Assembly (NCBI GenBank): GCA_028551475.1
Contig: CM052356.1
Location: 12,117,884-12,181,883, forward strand
From: Casuarina equisetifolia
Lineage: Eukaryota; Streptophyta; Magnoliopsida; Fagales; Casuarinaceae
Length of the DNA stretch: 64,000 nt
Direction: 5' to 3'
Under the pieces are notes generated by a model. That model was not told where the DNA came from. It did not search any database and was given only the letters and a program-made list of their open reading frames with translations. Of this stretch, positions 34,800-44,931 are shown in pieces. Both the position numbers and the translations under genes were made by a program. Position 1 is the stretch's first letter; each line of letters starts with the position of its first letter.

Positions 34800-35400
34800 C
34801 TTCAATTGTAATAGAGGTGATAGATAACCCTTTTAACTACAGTATTATGGAGGAAAAGAAGAAAGACCCTACCTTTTATTTTATTTTTAAGAAATTGTAT
34901 TATATGAAAGATTGTCTAAAGGGTGAGTTATTAACTGTTATGAACAAAGTGTTAACAGCAAAAGGAGAATCATGAAGATGATGAAAACATGAGGACTTTA
35001 CAACTATTCAACACCATATAAGTGAAGGCCTCCATGTGAACCAAAAGATGATTGATGTATGTGGTGCTTGTTGTTAATGGCAAGAAGACAAAAGCCATGG
35101 TGGATACAGGGGTCACCCCAACTTCATCACCCCTAAGGAAGCGAAGAAGCTAGGTTTGCTAGTGGAAAAGAATGAAGGTGCACTAAAGGTGGTAAACAAT
35201 AAAGCAATGCCTTTGTTTGGAATAACATATGATACAAAACTACAAATAGAACACTGGAAGGAAAATGTAGATTTTGGTATGGTGTTAATGAATGACAACA
35301 ATCTAGTCCTTGGGATGAAATTCCTACATGAGGCGAGTTCTATTCGTGTTCCCACACATAATATTTTGTGTATTTTTGTAGGAATATGTCATGCATGATG
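34800..35400 (+). mobile_element. Ty3-gypsy relic: Gag zinc-knuckle remnant and aspartic protease
   Basis: A worn zinc-knuckle segment (YYMKDCLKGELLTVMNKV) is followed by the protease: YVVLVVNGKKTKAMVDTG at about 35056-35110 holds the catalytic DTG, then after a frameshift NFITPKEAKKLGLLVE, NNKAMPLFGITYDTK and NNLVLGMKFLHEA. These follow the gypsy retropepsin pattern, with LGMDFL near the end. It continues the gag relic at 33385-34240. Confidence 0.8.
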
Positions 35401-37020
35401 CCTATTATAGTTGAGAGCCCTTCTCAAAAGACCCCTTTCCGCTATGCAATTGAAGAAAGGTGTGTGAGGCCACTTATTTGACTATTTTAAGGATGACAAA
35501 ATAAGAGAAGACCTTGAAGGAAGAAGATTTTTTTCAACTAGTAAGAGATGTCCTTGAAGAGAACAAGAATGTGATGTCTCAAAGGTATTGAAGCAATTAT
35601 CTCTCGGGAGGAAAACTAATCATTTTTTTCTATGTAAAGCCTTTAGGTATCGATGCCTCCACCAAGGAATATTTGTTGAATTGTAAAAAAAGAAATTGTT
35701 GAATTATCGTTACAGCTAAAATGTTTGGTGGAAATTCGGATGTCGGCAATCGGACCGCCCAGTGACCTCGTGACTTCCGACCCATATTGCGTAACCGCAA
35801 GTATCTCCGTGCAGTTCGGATTCGTATTTGCCGCATTTTGGTCAATATCACTCGGTGCCATCCCCATACCATTTTCTTACGTTCGTCACGTGTCATATTC
35901 CTTTGGGGAAGGAATTACAGGTAGAATGCCAACGGAAATGTGAAAACTTCTTGCCTAGATTTCTTAACACCCCTTTTCTTTACGTAATTGTGCTTCATCA
36001 GGACTTGTAATCTACTGTGGAATATATTTACTCTTAAGATTCGAATCAGCGAGTCAAGGATTACCCGTCAGTCGCTACCCGCCGTCAGTCCATCTACCCA
36101 ACACAAACCGAGCTAATGTCGGCTTGTAAATTTATTGAAAAGAAAAATGTCAACGACAACATCATCAGCATAAGCAGATGCCTGAAATGGCTATTTACGG
36201 GGTCGAAACCTTTTCCTTTTTTGCTTTTCCTTGATTTGGAATCGGAGTTAAAATTAGTTGTAATATAGATTAGCTTTTGACTAGTTAAAAGTAAGGACAA
36301 ACATATAAACAAATTAGATATTTAGTTTGTAGCTAGTTTCCATCGGTTTTTTAATAGTTCAGAAAAGGAAAAGACCACGAGAACAAAAAAAAAAAAGAAG
36401 GGGTTTGTGCGTACAATTGTTATGTTATTCCTCTATCTTTTCATCATATCGGAGATCAGTTGTTTCTTGGTACTTGAAAGAGGAAAGCACTTCCAAATCA
36501 CATAATTCTTTGTGTGTTTCCTTTTTAAGTTTACTTTTATTATTTGCTGGTTTTCTACTTTTAGTGATTGCTTTTGGACTTACTCCTTTTATATGCCACT
36601 TTTTTTTTTTTTGTCAATTTAGGATTAGCTTAAGATGACTCAAATATGATGTTCTTGCATTTCTCTGTCATCTAAGAAACCCCTAATTTTTGCCAACTCC
36701 CCTCTGGGTTGGTAAATTTCAGTAGCATAAAGGCCGTGTCCTTTGATCACAATCTGCGTCTCACTCTCACTAATAACAACTCCCCTTTTGATTTTACTTC
36801 GCTTGGCGCTTGACTAATAACAAAAAGAAACATAGAAATTTATATTTCTAAAGTTGGAGCATTTCTCACATGTGGATTTAGTGCCCTGTTCCGATTTTCT
36901 GTTCTGTTGTCGTTCGATTGGTCTTTCGGATAGAGCCATAACTAACCTTCCCGAACTAATCTTCTTGTAAGGAGGGCCAAGAGGGTCCCTACTTCCCAGT
37001 CCACATCAAGCCTATCGTTT
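35401..37020. other. Intergenic DNA, upstream region of the SCPL gene
   Basis: No gene is recognised. 35401-35640 may still be gypsy debris. The open frames at 35630-36010 on both strands carry no motif. The final kilobase is the likely promoter region of the SCPL gene. Confidence 0.4.
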
Positions 37021-37024
37021 CAAT

Positions 37025-37033
37025 CTATATATG
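37025..37033 (+). promoter_or_regulatory. TATA box of the SCPL gene
   Basis: CTATATATG lies about 70 bases before the start codon at 37101, leaving room for a 5' leader of about 40 bases. Confidence 0.6.
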
Positions 37034-37100
37034 ATGGCATACTACACTAAGGACTTGGAAGAGTGACTTCGGGCTTGTTTCGGGTGGTCATATTTCAGCT

Positions 37101-40100
37101 ATGACGCCAGAACAGGCAGTAGCCAATTCCCCAAGTCTAAGAAATTTATTCCTACTCAATGGCTTTCTCAGCTCAGTGAGCTTCCAAGTTCTCATTCTAT
37201 TGATTTGTTCCGCCATTGCTGCCTCGCAGACTACTGTCACCAAGCTACCTGGCTTTGATGGTGATCTTCCCTTCAAACTTGAAACTGGGTAAGCTTCTAC
37301 CTCATTCTTTTTCCTTTCTTTTTTGGTCATTTTCCTGCAGCACGCCAAAATGTTGCATTTGCGCTTCACTTCTGTCAAAGGGTTAAAAGGTTTCTAGAGC
37401 AGTTAAGGGTTTCGATCAAACTGGGTGCTCTCTTCCTTTCAAAAAAAGTGGATTTACTTCTTCGTCACTTAATCAGCAAGCTGACATTGTTTATGGGAAA
37501 TGTGCATCAGTTACGTGGGCGTAGGCGACTCGAACGAGTCGCAGCTATTTTACTATTTCGTGGAATCTCAGAGGAGCCCTTCAGAAGACCCTGTTATGCT
37601 TTGGCTGACAGGAGGGCCTGGCTGTTCAGTCCTCTCTGCCTTTTTTTATGAAAGCGGTACCTTACTTTCTAGTTTTTCCGTTCTCGTAATAAGAAAAAGA
37701 GAGTCAGAAACTTTAATTGCCAATTTCTTTCTATTTTTTAAAAGAAGGGCTTGCCATAGGGCATCCCGACACAAACCAGCTGTTCCCCTACCCACATAAA
37801 ACAGGACCTACGGTTGACTGATGGTCCATTCTTTGCTCTGGGGCGTTGAAAATGTGGTAAGAGGAAAGTAAGTTGCCAGGACCAACGGTGCAGGCAGCTC
37901 ATAAGATTGACACGATTCCATAGAATCTATTCAAGGTTATGCAAAATTGATTTTTCATAAAGTTGCAATGACCTTGGTAACTTCAAATTTGCAGGTCCAT
38001 TAGCCTTCACTTATGTAGATTACAACGGTAGCTTACCGTCCCTCCATTACAATCCATATACATGGACACTGGTGAGATTTCTCATACAATAGCTACACTC
38101 TTCATCTAAATTTAGTAATTTTCCAGTTTTAGACTTCCCTTTAGCCTAAGGTGGAAATAATTAATTTCTGCAGGGCCTCAACATAATATATGTAGACGCA
38201 CCAGTGGGTACTGGATTCTCTTACTCAACAACCCAGGAAGGCTACTATATGGATGACCTTAAATCAGCATCACAGCTTTATCAGTTTTTAAAGAAGGTAT
38301 TATACCCTAAATATTGGTATATGCTTTCTAGCGCACATTTCTTTGACGTACCATGGAGGAGGATCTTCATGCATACATGTCTTGGCAATAATAGATAATA
38401 CAATCTTTTTTACTTTAATTTTGTTTACATTTGAATTGATTTGCAGTGGTTGATACAACACCCTCAGTATCTGGAGAATATACTCTACATTGGTGGTGAT
38501 TCATATTCCGGCATTCCTCTCCCTATTATCGTTCAAGAGATATTTAACGGTAAGGAGCATCCTTGCTGACCTGTATTCTCTCCCTCTACCACCCCTTTTT
38601 GTTTAGAATTGACACATTAGGCTTCGGGTTTTGTGTGCAGGTAACATGGATGGAACAGAGCCGTATCTGAATCTAAGGGTATCACTTCTTTCTTTTTTTT
38701 TTTTTCACTTTTCTTTTCTTTTCTTTTCTTTTCTTTTCTTTTTTAATAGAAGAGCTTGAACTTAATCCATCGAAATAGAGACTGCGATATCTTGATCTTA
38801 TGACTCTTTGCTATTCGCTTTCTTGGAAGGTTCTACAAACCTGATCTTCATTCAATTTATCAGGGATATGTGCTTGGGAACCCAAAGACAGATTCATTCA
38901 TTGATGACAATTCAAGAATCCCATTTGCCCACCGTTTAACACTTATATCAGACGAACTGTATGAGGTGTGGCTCCATCTTCTGCAATTTTCCATCAACTT
39001 CTACTCCACGTCCTTTATTTGGACGTGGGTCCTCTATTGGCTTGTGTTGAATCACTTCAAATCAAGAAACCCTTTTGCTTTTGCAGTCGGCGAAAGAGAG
39101 CTGCGATGGCGATTTTGTGAACGTAAATGAGAGCAACGTACAATGTGTGTCAGATATTCAAGCGATTGATGCGGTCAGTGGTCTACCACTTGTTGATAGA
39201 ATTAGATACATCTTTCCCATTAGGAAGAAAGGTATGAATCCTGACTGTTTTAAACCTTTCATGTAACAGTTAATTCTTCAAATAAACCTTATGCAAGTTT
39301 TGGAGCCTAATTGTCAAACTGCGTCTCCAAAATCAAGTAAAGAATACCTAGCGAGACGATATCTCGAAGAGAACTTTGACGAGGGTCTTCTTTCCCAAAC
39401 AAATCCTCCATATTGGTGTCGGGTAAAAATTATCTCCACTCGTGTGATTGCATCTTTTTACTATTTTACTTATGCTGAATACCCTTTCAGGAATATAATT
39501 ATGTGCTCTCAGCCTTATGGGCTAATGATAAGCGGGTGCGAGAAGCCCTTAACGTCAGAAACGTACGTATTTTTCTACCAATATTCACGTAATAACACAA
39601 GTTTATTTTGCTACTTACCCAGCATCTAACAAGACCCACAAAGACTTCAAAAAATTGAACTCCTTAAATAAAGTAAACACTGAACAGGAAACAATTGGTG
39701 TTTGGAAGAGGTGCAACAGCAGCTTAGCTTACACGAAGACTGTGCTTAGCAGTGTAGACTATCACAAGAATCTTAGTAATACAAACCTTCGAGCTCTTAT
39801 ATACAGGTAATTTCTTCGACATTCTTAAAGCTGTCTTTTCTTCTCTTTTCTTTTCTTTTTTCCCCTCGAAGTTTCCACCTTCCTGAACTTTAACGACCGT
39901 GAGACCTGTTCATTATTTTGAGTTGTGAGATCTACATAACTTATCTTCCCCTAGCGTGAGTTTTTCTTTAAAAAAAGTACATACATATTCTACAAAACTT
40001 ATTGGATCTCCAAACAAAAGAAATGCGCTTTTAAAGGCACATATGGAAATAGTAAATTGCCCATTAGTTCTATTTTTCTTATGGATCGAAAGATGATTTT

Positions 40101-40644
40101 TGACCCAATTATGAGTCTCATGCAGCATTCTTGAAACGAATATAACAGAGTAAGGAGATCGTTACTTACGATGTGTAATTTGTTTCTGCAGTGGGGATCA
40201 TGATATGTCTGTTACCCACATTGGTACACAAAATTGGATCCGAGATCTAAACTTAACCATATCCGATATTTGGCGAGCTTGGTATGTGGATGCTCAAGTT
40301 GCCGGGTAGGTTCACACGCAATTTACTCCTTTTTTTTCCGCAAGGATTGCGATGCCTATAACTCAAGAGTTCCATTACTCAATGTTTCACGTTTTCAATT
40401 TTCTTTCTGCAGATACACTGAGAAATTCTCGAATGATGACTTCACTCTAATATACGCAACTGTTAAGGTAATATAGATCATTCCGTTCATTGTTATAGCC
40501 AATTACTTCGTATAGGAGACCATTAGAGAGGATACTGATGAACTCTCTTGTGCTTCACAGGGTGCTGGTCATGTTGCTCCAGAATACAAGGCGAAGGAGT
40601 GCTATGCCATGATAGATAGGTGGTTCGCGTATTACCCTATGTAA
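37101..40644 (+). CDS. Serine carboxypeptidase-like protein, clade I type, 14 exons
   Basis: I spliced this by hand using GT-AG borders: 37101-37288, 37511-37656, 37995-38071, 38174-38296, 38447-38549, 38641-38678, 38864-38965, 39087-39231, 39298-39422, 39491-39562, 39688-39806, 40192-40305, 40413-40467, 40561-40644. These join in frame to 496 residues plus stop. An N-terminal hydrophobic stretch (about residues 24-41, ending AIAASQ) is a secretion signal. Landmarks are WLTGGPGCS (exon 2), [15 protein letters not shown] (exon 4), the nucleophile motif GGDSYSG with Ser197 (exon 5), [12 protein letters not shown] (exon 12) and GAGHVAPEY with His473 (exon 14). GDSYSG and 'WLTGGPGCS' fit the SCPL group whose studied members include acyltransferases using 1-O-glucose esters; vacuolar or secreted location is expected. 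Whether it is an acyltransferase or a peptidase is inference. Exon 8/9 borders are the least certain. All triad residues are present, so it is probably functional. Confidence 0.9.
38704..38741. repeat. (TTTTC)n microsatellite in SCPL intron 6
   Basis: Five or more TTTTC/TTTCT units follow a run of T inside the intron between exons 6 and 7. It does not touch the splice sites. Confidence 0.85.
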
Positions 40645-40771
40645 TCAACAATCGCCACTTGAATTGGGTTCTCAGTTGTAATAGGAAGCTTTAAGTTTTA
40701 ATTTCGGGGTACTTTGTAGCATGTTCTTGAGGAGAAAACTTGGTAAGTCATAGCTTGAAACTAAAGGCTTA

Positions 40772-40777
40772 AATAAA
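40772..40777 (+). terminator. Poly(A) signal of the SCPL gene
   Basis: AATAAA about 130 bases after the stop codon at 40642-40644, in AT-rich DNA. Confidence 0.5.
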
Positions 40778-40799
40778 TTCGGTTAGGTTCATTATTGGT

Positions 40800-41399
40800 A
40801 TAAAACCGTGCATTTTTACCGGTTTTGTTACTTCGATATTCTTCTTCTTGAAATTTTTGTTGTTGATTTGCAAGAAGACATCGAAAGTTAGACCTCTGAT
40901 TCGTGCTTAGGTTAAGAAGGTCTTTTCTGGCTTGAACTCCTTGACCGACGGCAAAACTGTACAACTGCTTCTCTACTCGCAGGTTTGGCTGAAGTTAGAT
41001 ATGATATGCCGTTAGATATGATTTGAACTTCACATATATGTATATAAGCATTCCATTTTTAATGCACAGCAAATCATTGTGAAAAGTATTCTATGAGCTA
41101 TCATGACAATACTACTCAGCATTCCATTTATTACAATAACTATGAAGCTGATGCAATAGTCGTTGGAATCCGCACCAGACTAATGCACTATTCCTTTCTA
41201 GAAGACAACGTTTTCTCTGGAACAGAAAAGACCTACTGCACTTAAACTAAATGACGACGTTGAAAAGTTGTTGCAGTGAATTCTTCATGAACCACAGCGA
41301 CGACATTCCACTTAGTTGAAAACGATGAAACCCACTTAACTCATATGATGTCGTTTTGAATGTAAAGAGAAACCTGACAGGAAGCGAGGAGGAAGCAAT
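40800..41399. other. Intergenic DNA
   Basis: No gene is recognised; the minus-strand frame at 40761-40964 has no motif. The stretch separates the SCPL 3' end from the nested retrotransposon block. Confidence 0.4.
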
Positions 41400-41631
41400 T
41401 GTGTGAGAGAGAGTTTCGGAAAACTATATAATGGTATTGCTTGCGTAACAACATTACAAGATGCCTTGCTTATAAGGCAAGGATTGTATTGTAAAAGAAA
41501 GTAATTACAATAAATGAAAAGAATATTTCCTACACAAAACTTTACCTAATTTCCCTAATGTACAATATTACAAATATTCCAATCATGGAAAGAATTAGTG
41601 ACATGATATTAGGGCAACTATATTTCTAATG
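41400..41631 (-). repeat. 3' LTR of the outer copia element
   Basis: On the minus strand it follows the polypurine tract ACTTGAGGGGGAG and begins CATTAGAAATATAG (ancestral TGTTAG.. start changed). It ends near TCTCTCACACA. It contains a near-palindrome, CCTTGCTTATAAGGCAAGG (41464-41482), that overlaps a TATAA word and probably marks the LTR promoter. The left boundary is approximate. Confidence 0.6.
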
Positions 41632-42665
41632 CTCCCCCTCAAGTTGGTGATCTATAGATGTTGAAAATGTCAAGCTTGCTCGATAGATATGCATGTTGCT
41701 TATGACATAGAGGTTTAGTGAAAATATTTATAGGTTGTTCCCTAGTTCATATTCTTCTTGTCTTGATTATACCTTCCTAAATTTTGTCTTTAATAAAATG
41801 ACAATTAACTTTGATGTATTTCTTGTGGATGATGGGATTCACTACAAGTTTGATAGCAACATCGTTGCCATTGAACAAAATAGTAGGTCCTCTTACCCAA
41901 ATTTCAAGATCTTGAAATAGGCCTCGTATCCATGTTACCTCATAAACTATTGTTTCCATTGCCCTATATTCAAATTTTATTGACGATAATAAGACACTCA
42001 ATTGTTTCTTTGTCTTCCATGACAATAAGGAATTTCTCAACTTGACACAAAAACCCATAAGGGACCTTTGACTCATGAGATATATGGCATAAGTTGTATT
42101 GCTATAAATCGTCATCTCCATGTTACAATCTCTTAACAAGAAAATGCCCAAACTTAGACATCTCTTCAAATACTTTACTATCTTTAAAATAGCACCCATA
42201 TGAGGTTATTTCAAATCATACATGAATTGACTAAGTATTTGAAAGCATAGCATATATCTGGTTGAGTCATGGTGAAATAAATGAGTTTCTTAACAAGTCA
42301 TTGATAACTCATTAGGCTTTTAAGCAATAAATCCTTCTCCAAAGGTGATACTTAAACATCATATTCTACCATCATTAGTTTCACATTTTGCTTAATAGGA
42401 ATGATGGCTAGCTTGCATCCTAATGAACTAGTCTCTGAGATGATTTTAAGAACAAACTTTTGCTAGTTAAGGCAAATACCTTTTGTAGAATATTCAATCA
42501 CAATCTCCATAAAGTATTTGGGTGGACCTAAGTCCTTGATGTGAAAAATGGAATACAAATACTTCTTGAAATATATATGGCATGTGCATTATTTTCCATG
42601 ATGAGAATATCATCTACATATATCAATAAATAAATGGTAGAAATACCATGACACCATGTGAATAG
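41632..42665 (-). mobile_element. Outer copia element, 3' part: end of reverse transcriptase and RNase H
   Basis: Reading right to left, the minus strand gives YLLIYVDDILIMENN (the YVDD catalytic motif, near 42605-42640), decayed reverse transcriptase, then the open frame 41777-42199 with the RNase H: YLKRCLSLGIFLLRDC, a RSLMGFCVKLRNSLLSWKTK stretch, FEYRAMETIVYEVTWIRGL and KYIKVNCHFIKDKI. The Asp expected in the RNase H 'YSD' position reads YSN, and in-frame stops occur upstream. It continues at 47857 beyond the gypsy insertion. Confidence 0.85.
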
Positions 42666-42671
42666 GGCATA
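42666..42671. repeat. Target-site duplication of the gypsy insertion, left copy
   Basis: GGCATA here is repeated exactly at 47851-47856, on the other side of the gypsy element. The host copia reverse transcriptase reads on across this site if the element and one copy are taken out of consideration. Gypsy elements normally make 5-bp duplications; the sixth base may be chance. Confidence 0.8.
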
Positions 42672-43519
42672 GTACAAGGGACCTAAAGAAAAATCCGTTT
42701 AGCACTCAGTTCTCAATTATGAATTAAGTCAGCCTTTAACCAAGATCACTTTAAAGAAAGGATTTCTAGAGAGAAAACAAGGGAAATTAAGGAATGATAA
42801 GAGAGTTTGAATGAATAGAGTGATGAGAAAGGGACTAGAAGGTTCCCTTTATACAATTGTTATTCTTCTCGTAGGAATTTAATGTAGCATCAATTACACA
42901 TTTAAAGCAATAACAATAAATATATATACATTACTTGGATTCAAACCATATACGTCGAATTGGGATACTTGTATTTCACAAACGTAGAGGTCTACATAAA
43001 GACCAGTGTTAACAATCATGAATGATGGATTATAACCGTGATTAATATTGAATATCAAAGTCATTACACTTTCAAATAGAGCAATGAATGATGGATTATA
43101 ACCGTGATTAATATTGAATATCAAAGTCATTACACTTTCAAATAAAGCAATAATGTTTTCCCTATTAAAGAGATCAGTTACATTTTCATTAATTCAAGGT
43201 AAAGGAACAAAGACAGAATTGTAAAAGCATTCTTATTGCATAGTTAAGACTAATGATAACACTCTTCTAATAAAGATGGCAATTACATTCCAATTGAATT
43301 CAAATACAAAAGAACATTAAAGAAAAGTATCTAAGCACCACCCATGTGGATGACCCAACAGAAAGGGAACTAAGTAGGCTAAACCTATACTACATAGGTT
43401 GGTCCATTGACCTATATTGCATACTTCAGTCCATCAACCCATACTGCTAGTCCAGCACATGGATGTCCAACTTGTACTCGCTCAACCATTTTGTTAGCTT
43501 GTACTACCAATTTGAAACA
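42672..43519 (-). repeat. Gypsy 3' LTR of the nested element (848 bp)
   Basis: It is collinear with 47099-47850 and in the same orientation, with shared blocks such as CTTTAAAGAAAGGATTTCTAGAG and AATGATGGATTATAACC (shortened here). The minus-strand start is TGTTTCAAATTGGTAG at 43519. It is longer than its partner partly because of an internal 66-bp tandem duplication at 43018-43149. Confidence 0.88.
43018..43149. repeat. 66-bp tandem duplication inside the 3' LTR only
   Basis: Two adjacent copies begin ATGAATGATGGATTATAACC at 43018 and 43084 with about one mismatch (AAATAGAGCA / AAATAAAGCA). The 5' LTR at 47440-47500 has a single copy, so the duplication arose after, or outside, the last round of reverse transcription. 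Confidence 0.9.
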
Positions 43520-43900
43520 TTCTCCTTCATTTAATTCAACAACGCCTTTGTCATTGAGAGGTAATTAGGGCTAGACTCATCAAGCATAGTCCATTGGCTT
43601 GTAACACCAATCTAGAAGACCCACTCATATAACACAGTCCATAAACTCGTATAACATATAAAAGTTTGACTTGTATTTAAATAGCATGATCATTGGTTCG
43701 TACTACCAATATGGAACATCCTTCCCCACTTAATTCAACAACACTTATGTCACCAAAGGAGTCGAACTCATACTTAAATAGCATAACCCCTTAAACTTGT
43801 ATTGCCAATTAAGAACTATCGTTGTGCTTAATTCAACAACACTCACCTCATCGCTGTATAACACTTAGATGAGATTGTTTGATATGTCAAAGATCTCTTT
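43520..43900 (-). repeat. Repeated polypurine-tract/LTR-start junctions
   Basis: The word TTAATTCAACAACRC, part of the sequence just outside the LTR start, occurs at 43531, 43730 and 43828. Each is next to an LTR-start-like piece (ACTACCAATTTGAAACAT, ACTACCAATATGGAACAT, ATTGCCAATTAAGAACTA). The spacing is 199 and 98 bp. This looks like an unequal-exchange or template-switch array at the 3' end of the element. Confidence 0.6.
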
Positions 43901-43929
43901 CAGACTCTAGTATTACCCTTACTCATGGA

Positions 43930-44931
43930 TAATTATTTCCACACCTTGAGCAATTTTGCTTTGTTGTCAAACAAATCTTTTTCTTTCTTGATCTCTTTTC
44001 CCTTCCATATATTTTATTTCACTTGCATTGTAAAAAGTATTTTCTATGCATGACCCATGGTCTTTGTGGTGATCATACATGACATATCTCATGCAATGAT
44101 ACAAATGACTATGTGCAAGATAAATGAAAACATGGGCTACATGTAGAAAATCTAACCTGAGGATCAATTTGTAATCGTCCATTTACACTACTATGAGATC
44201 TACTTTTTCATTCCATCTCCCAACATATAGGTTCACTCCATAGGCAACCCCACGTATTGGCTAATGGATGTTGTTCACTGTCTTCAATGACCCCACATCT
44301 TTCTACACCATGAGGCCTAATCTCTTAGCTTCTCCAGGTGTGATAAAGTTGTTAGTTGCACCCAAATCTAACATATCTTCTGTATCTTTACCATTTATTG
44401 TAAATTCCATATATGTAAAAAACATTTGCAATTGGTTTAAGATTCTTACCTTCCATCGAATTGAGCAACTGGAAAGCTACCATATGTCAATTTCCTTTAG
44501 GACTCTTATTTGGTATTGGCTCTTTCCATATAGCATGTACAGAACCTTTTCTAAGACAATCTCTTATGTAGTGTGGGCCTTTACAAATGAAACAACAAGG
44601 TTCACCTCGTCTCTTGTCATCATCTCAATGGACGGATGGTATACTACCTGTATCACCATCATGGTGAAAGGATGGTCTAATGCCTCCATTATGATGAAAT
44701 GGGAGTCGACTTCCCCTTTCTCTTTCTAAACTCTTAATTTGAGAAGGTGGATTGGATAAAGATTCATTCCACCTGCAATCCATCAAGAATTCAACAATTA
44801 AGATAACATAGCTCAATTTAGTTACCTTACGCAACTTAACTTCATCTTTCACCCACTTTTGAAGACCACTCGAACAAGAGGGTCTTCTCAAACACATCCT
44901 TGAGATACAACATTGCATCCCTTAATGTTTA
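43930..44931 (-). mobile_element. Nested gypsy element: Gag zinc knuckle and protease
   Basis: On the minus strand, from right to left: Gag C-terminus, a zinc knuckle CCFICKGPHYIRDCLRK at about 44560-44605 (C-X2-C-X4-H-X4-C), and a protease segment EDMLDLGATNNFITPGEAKR at about 44320-44380, where DLGA replaces the catalytic DTGA. It then runs to LRLDFLHVAHVFI (open frame 43967-44182), matching the end of a gypsy protease. There is no reverse transcriptase, RNase H or integrase before the 3' LTR, so the element lost most of pol. Confidence 0.82.

Noticed and set aside
36019..36045. Possible tRNA T-loop (GATTCGAATC)
   Set aside because: No matching acceptor stem, D-arm or anticodon arm can be laid out around it.
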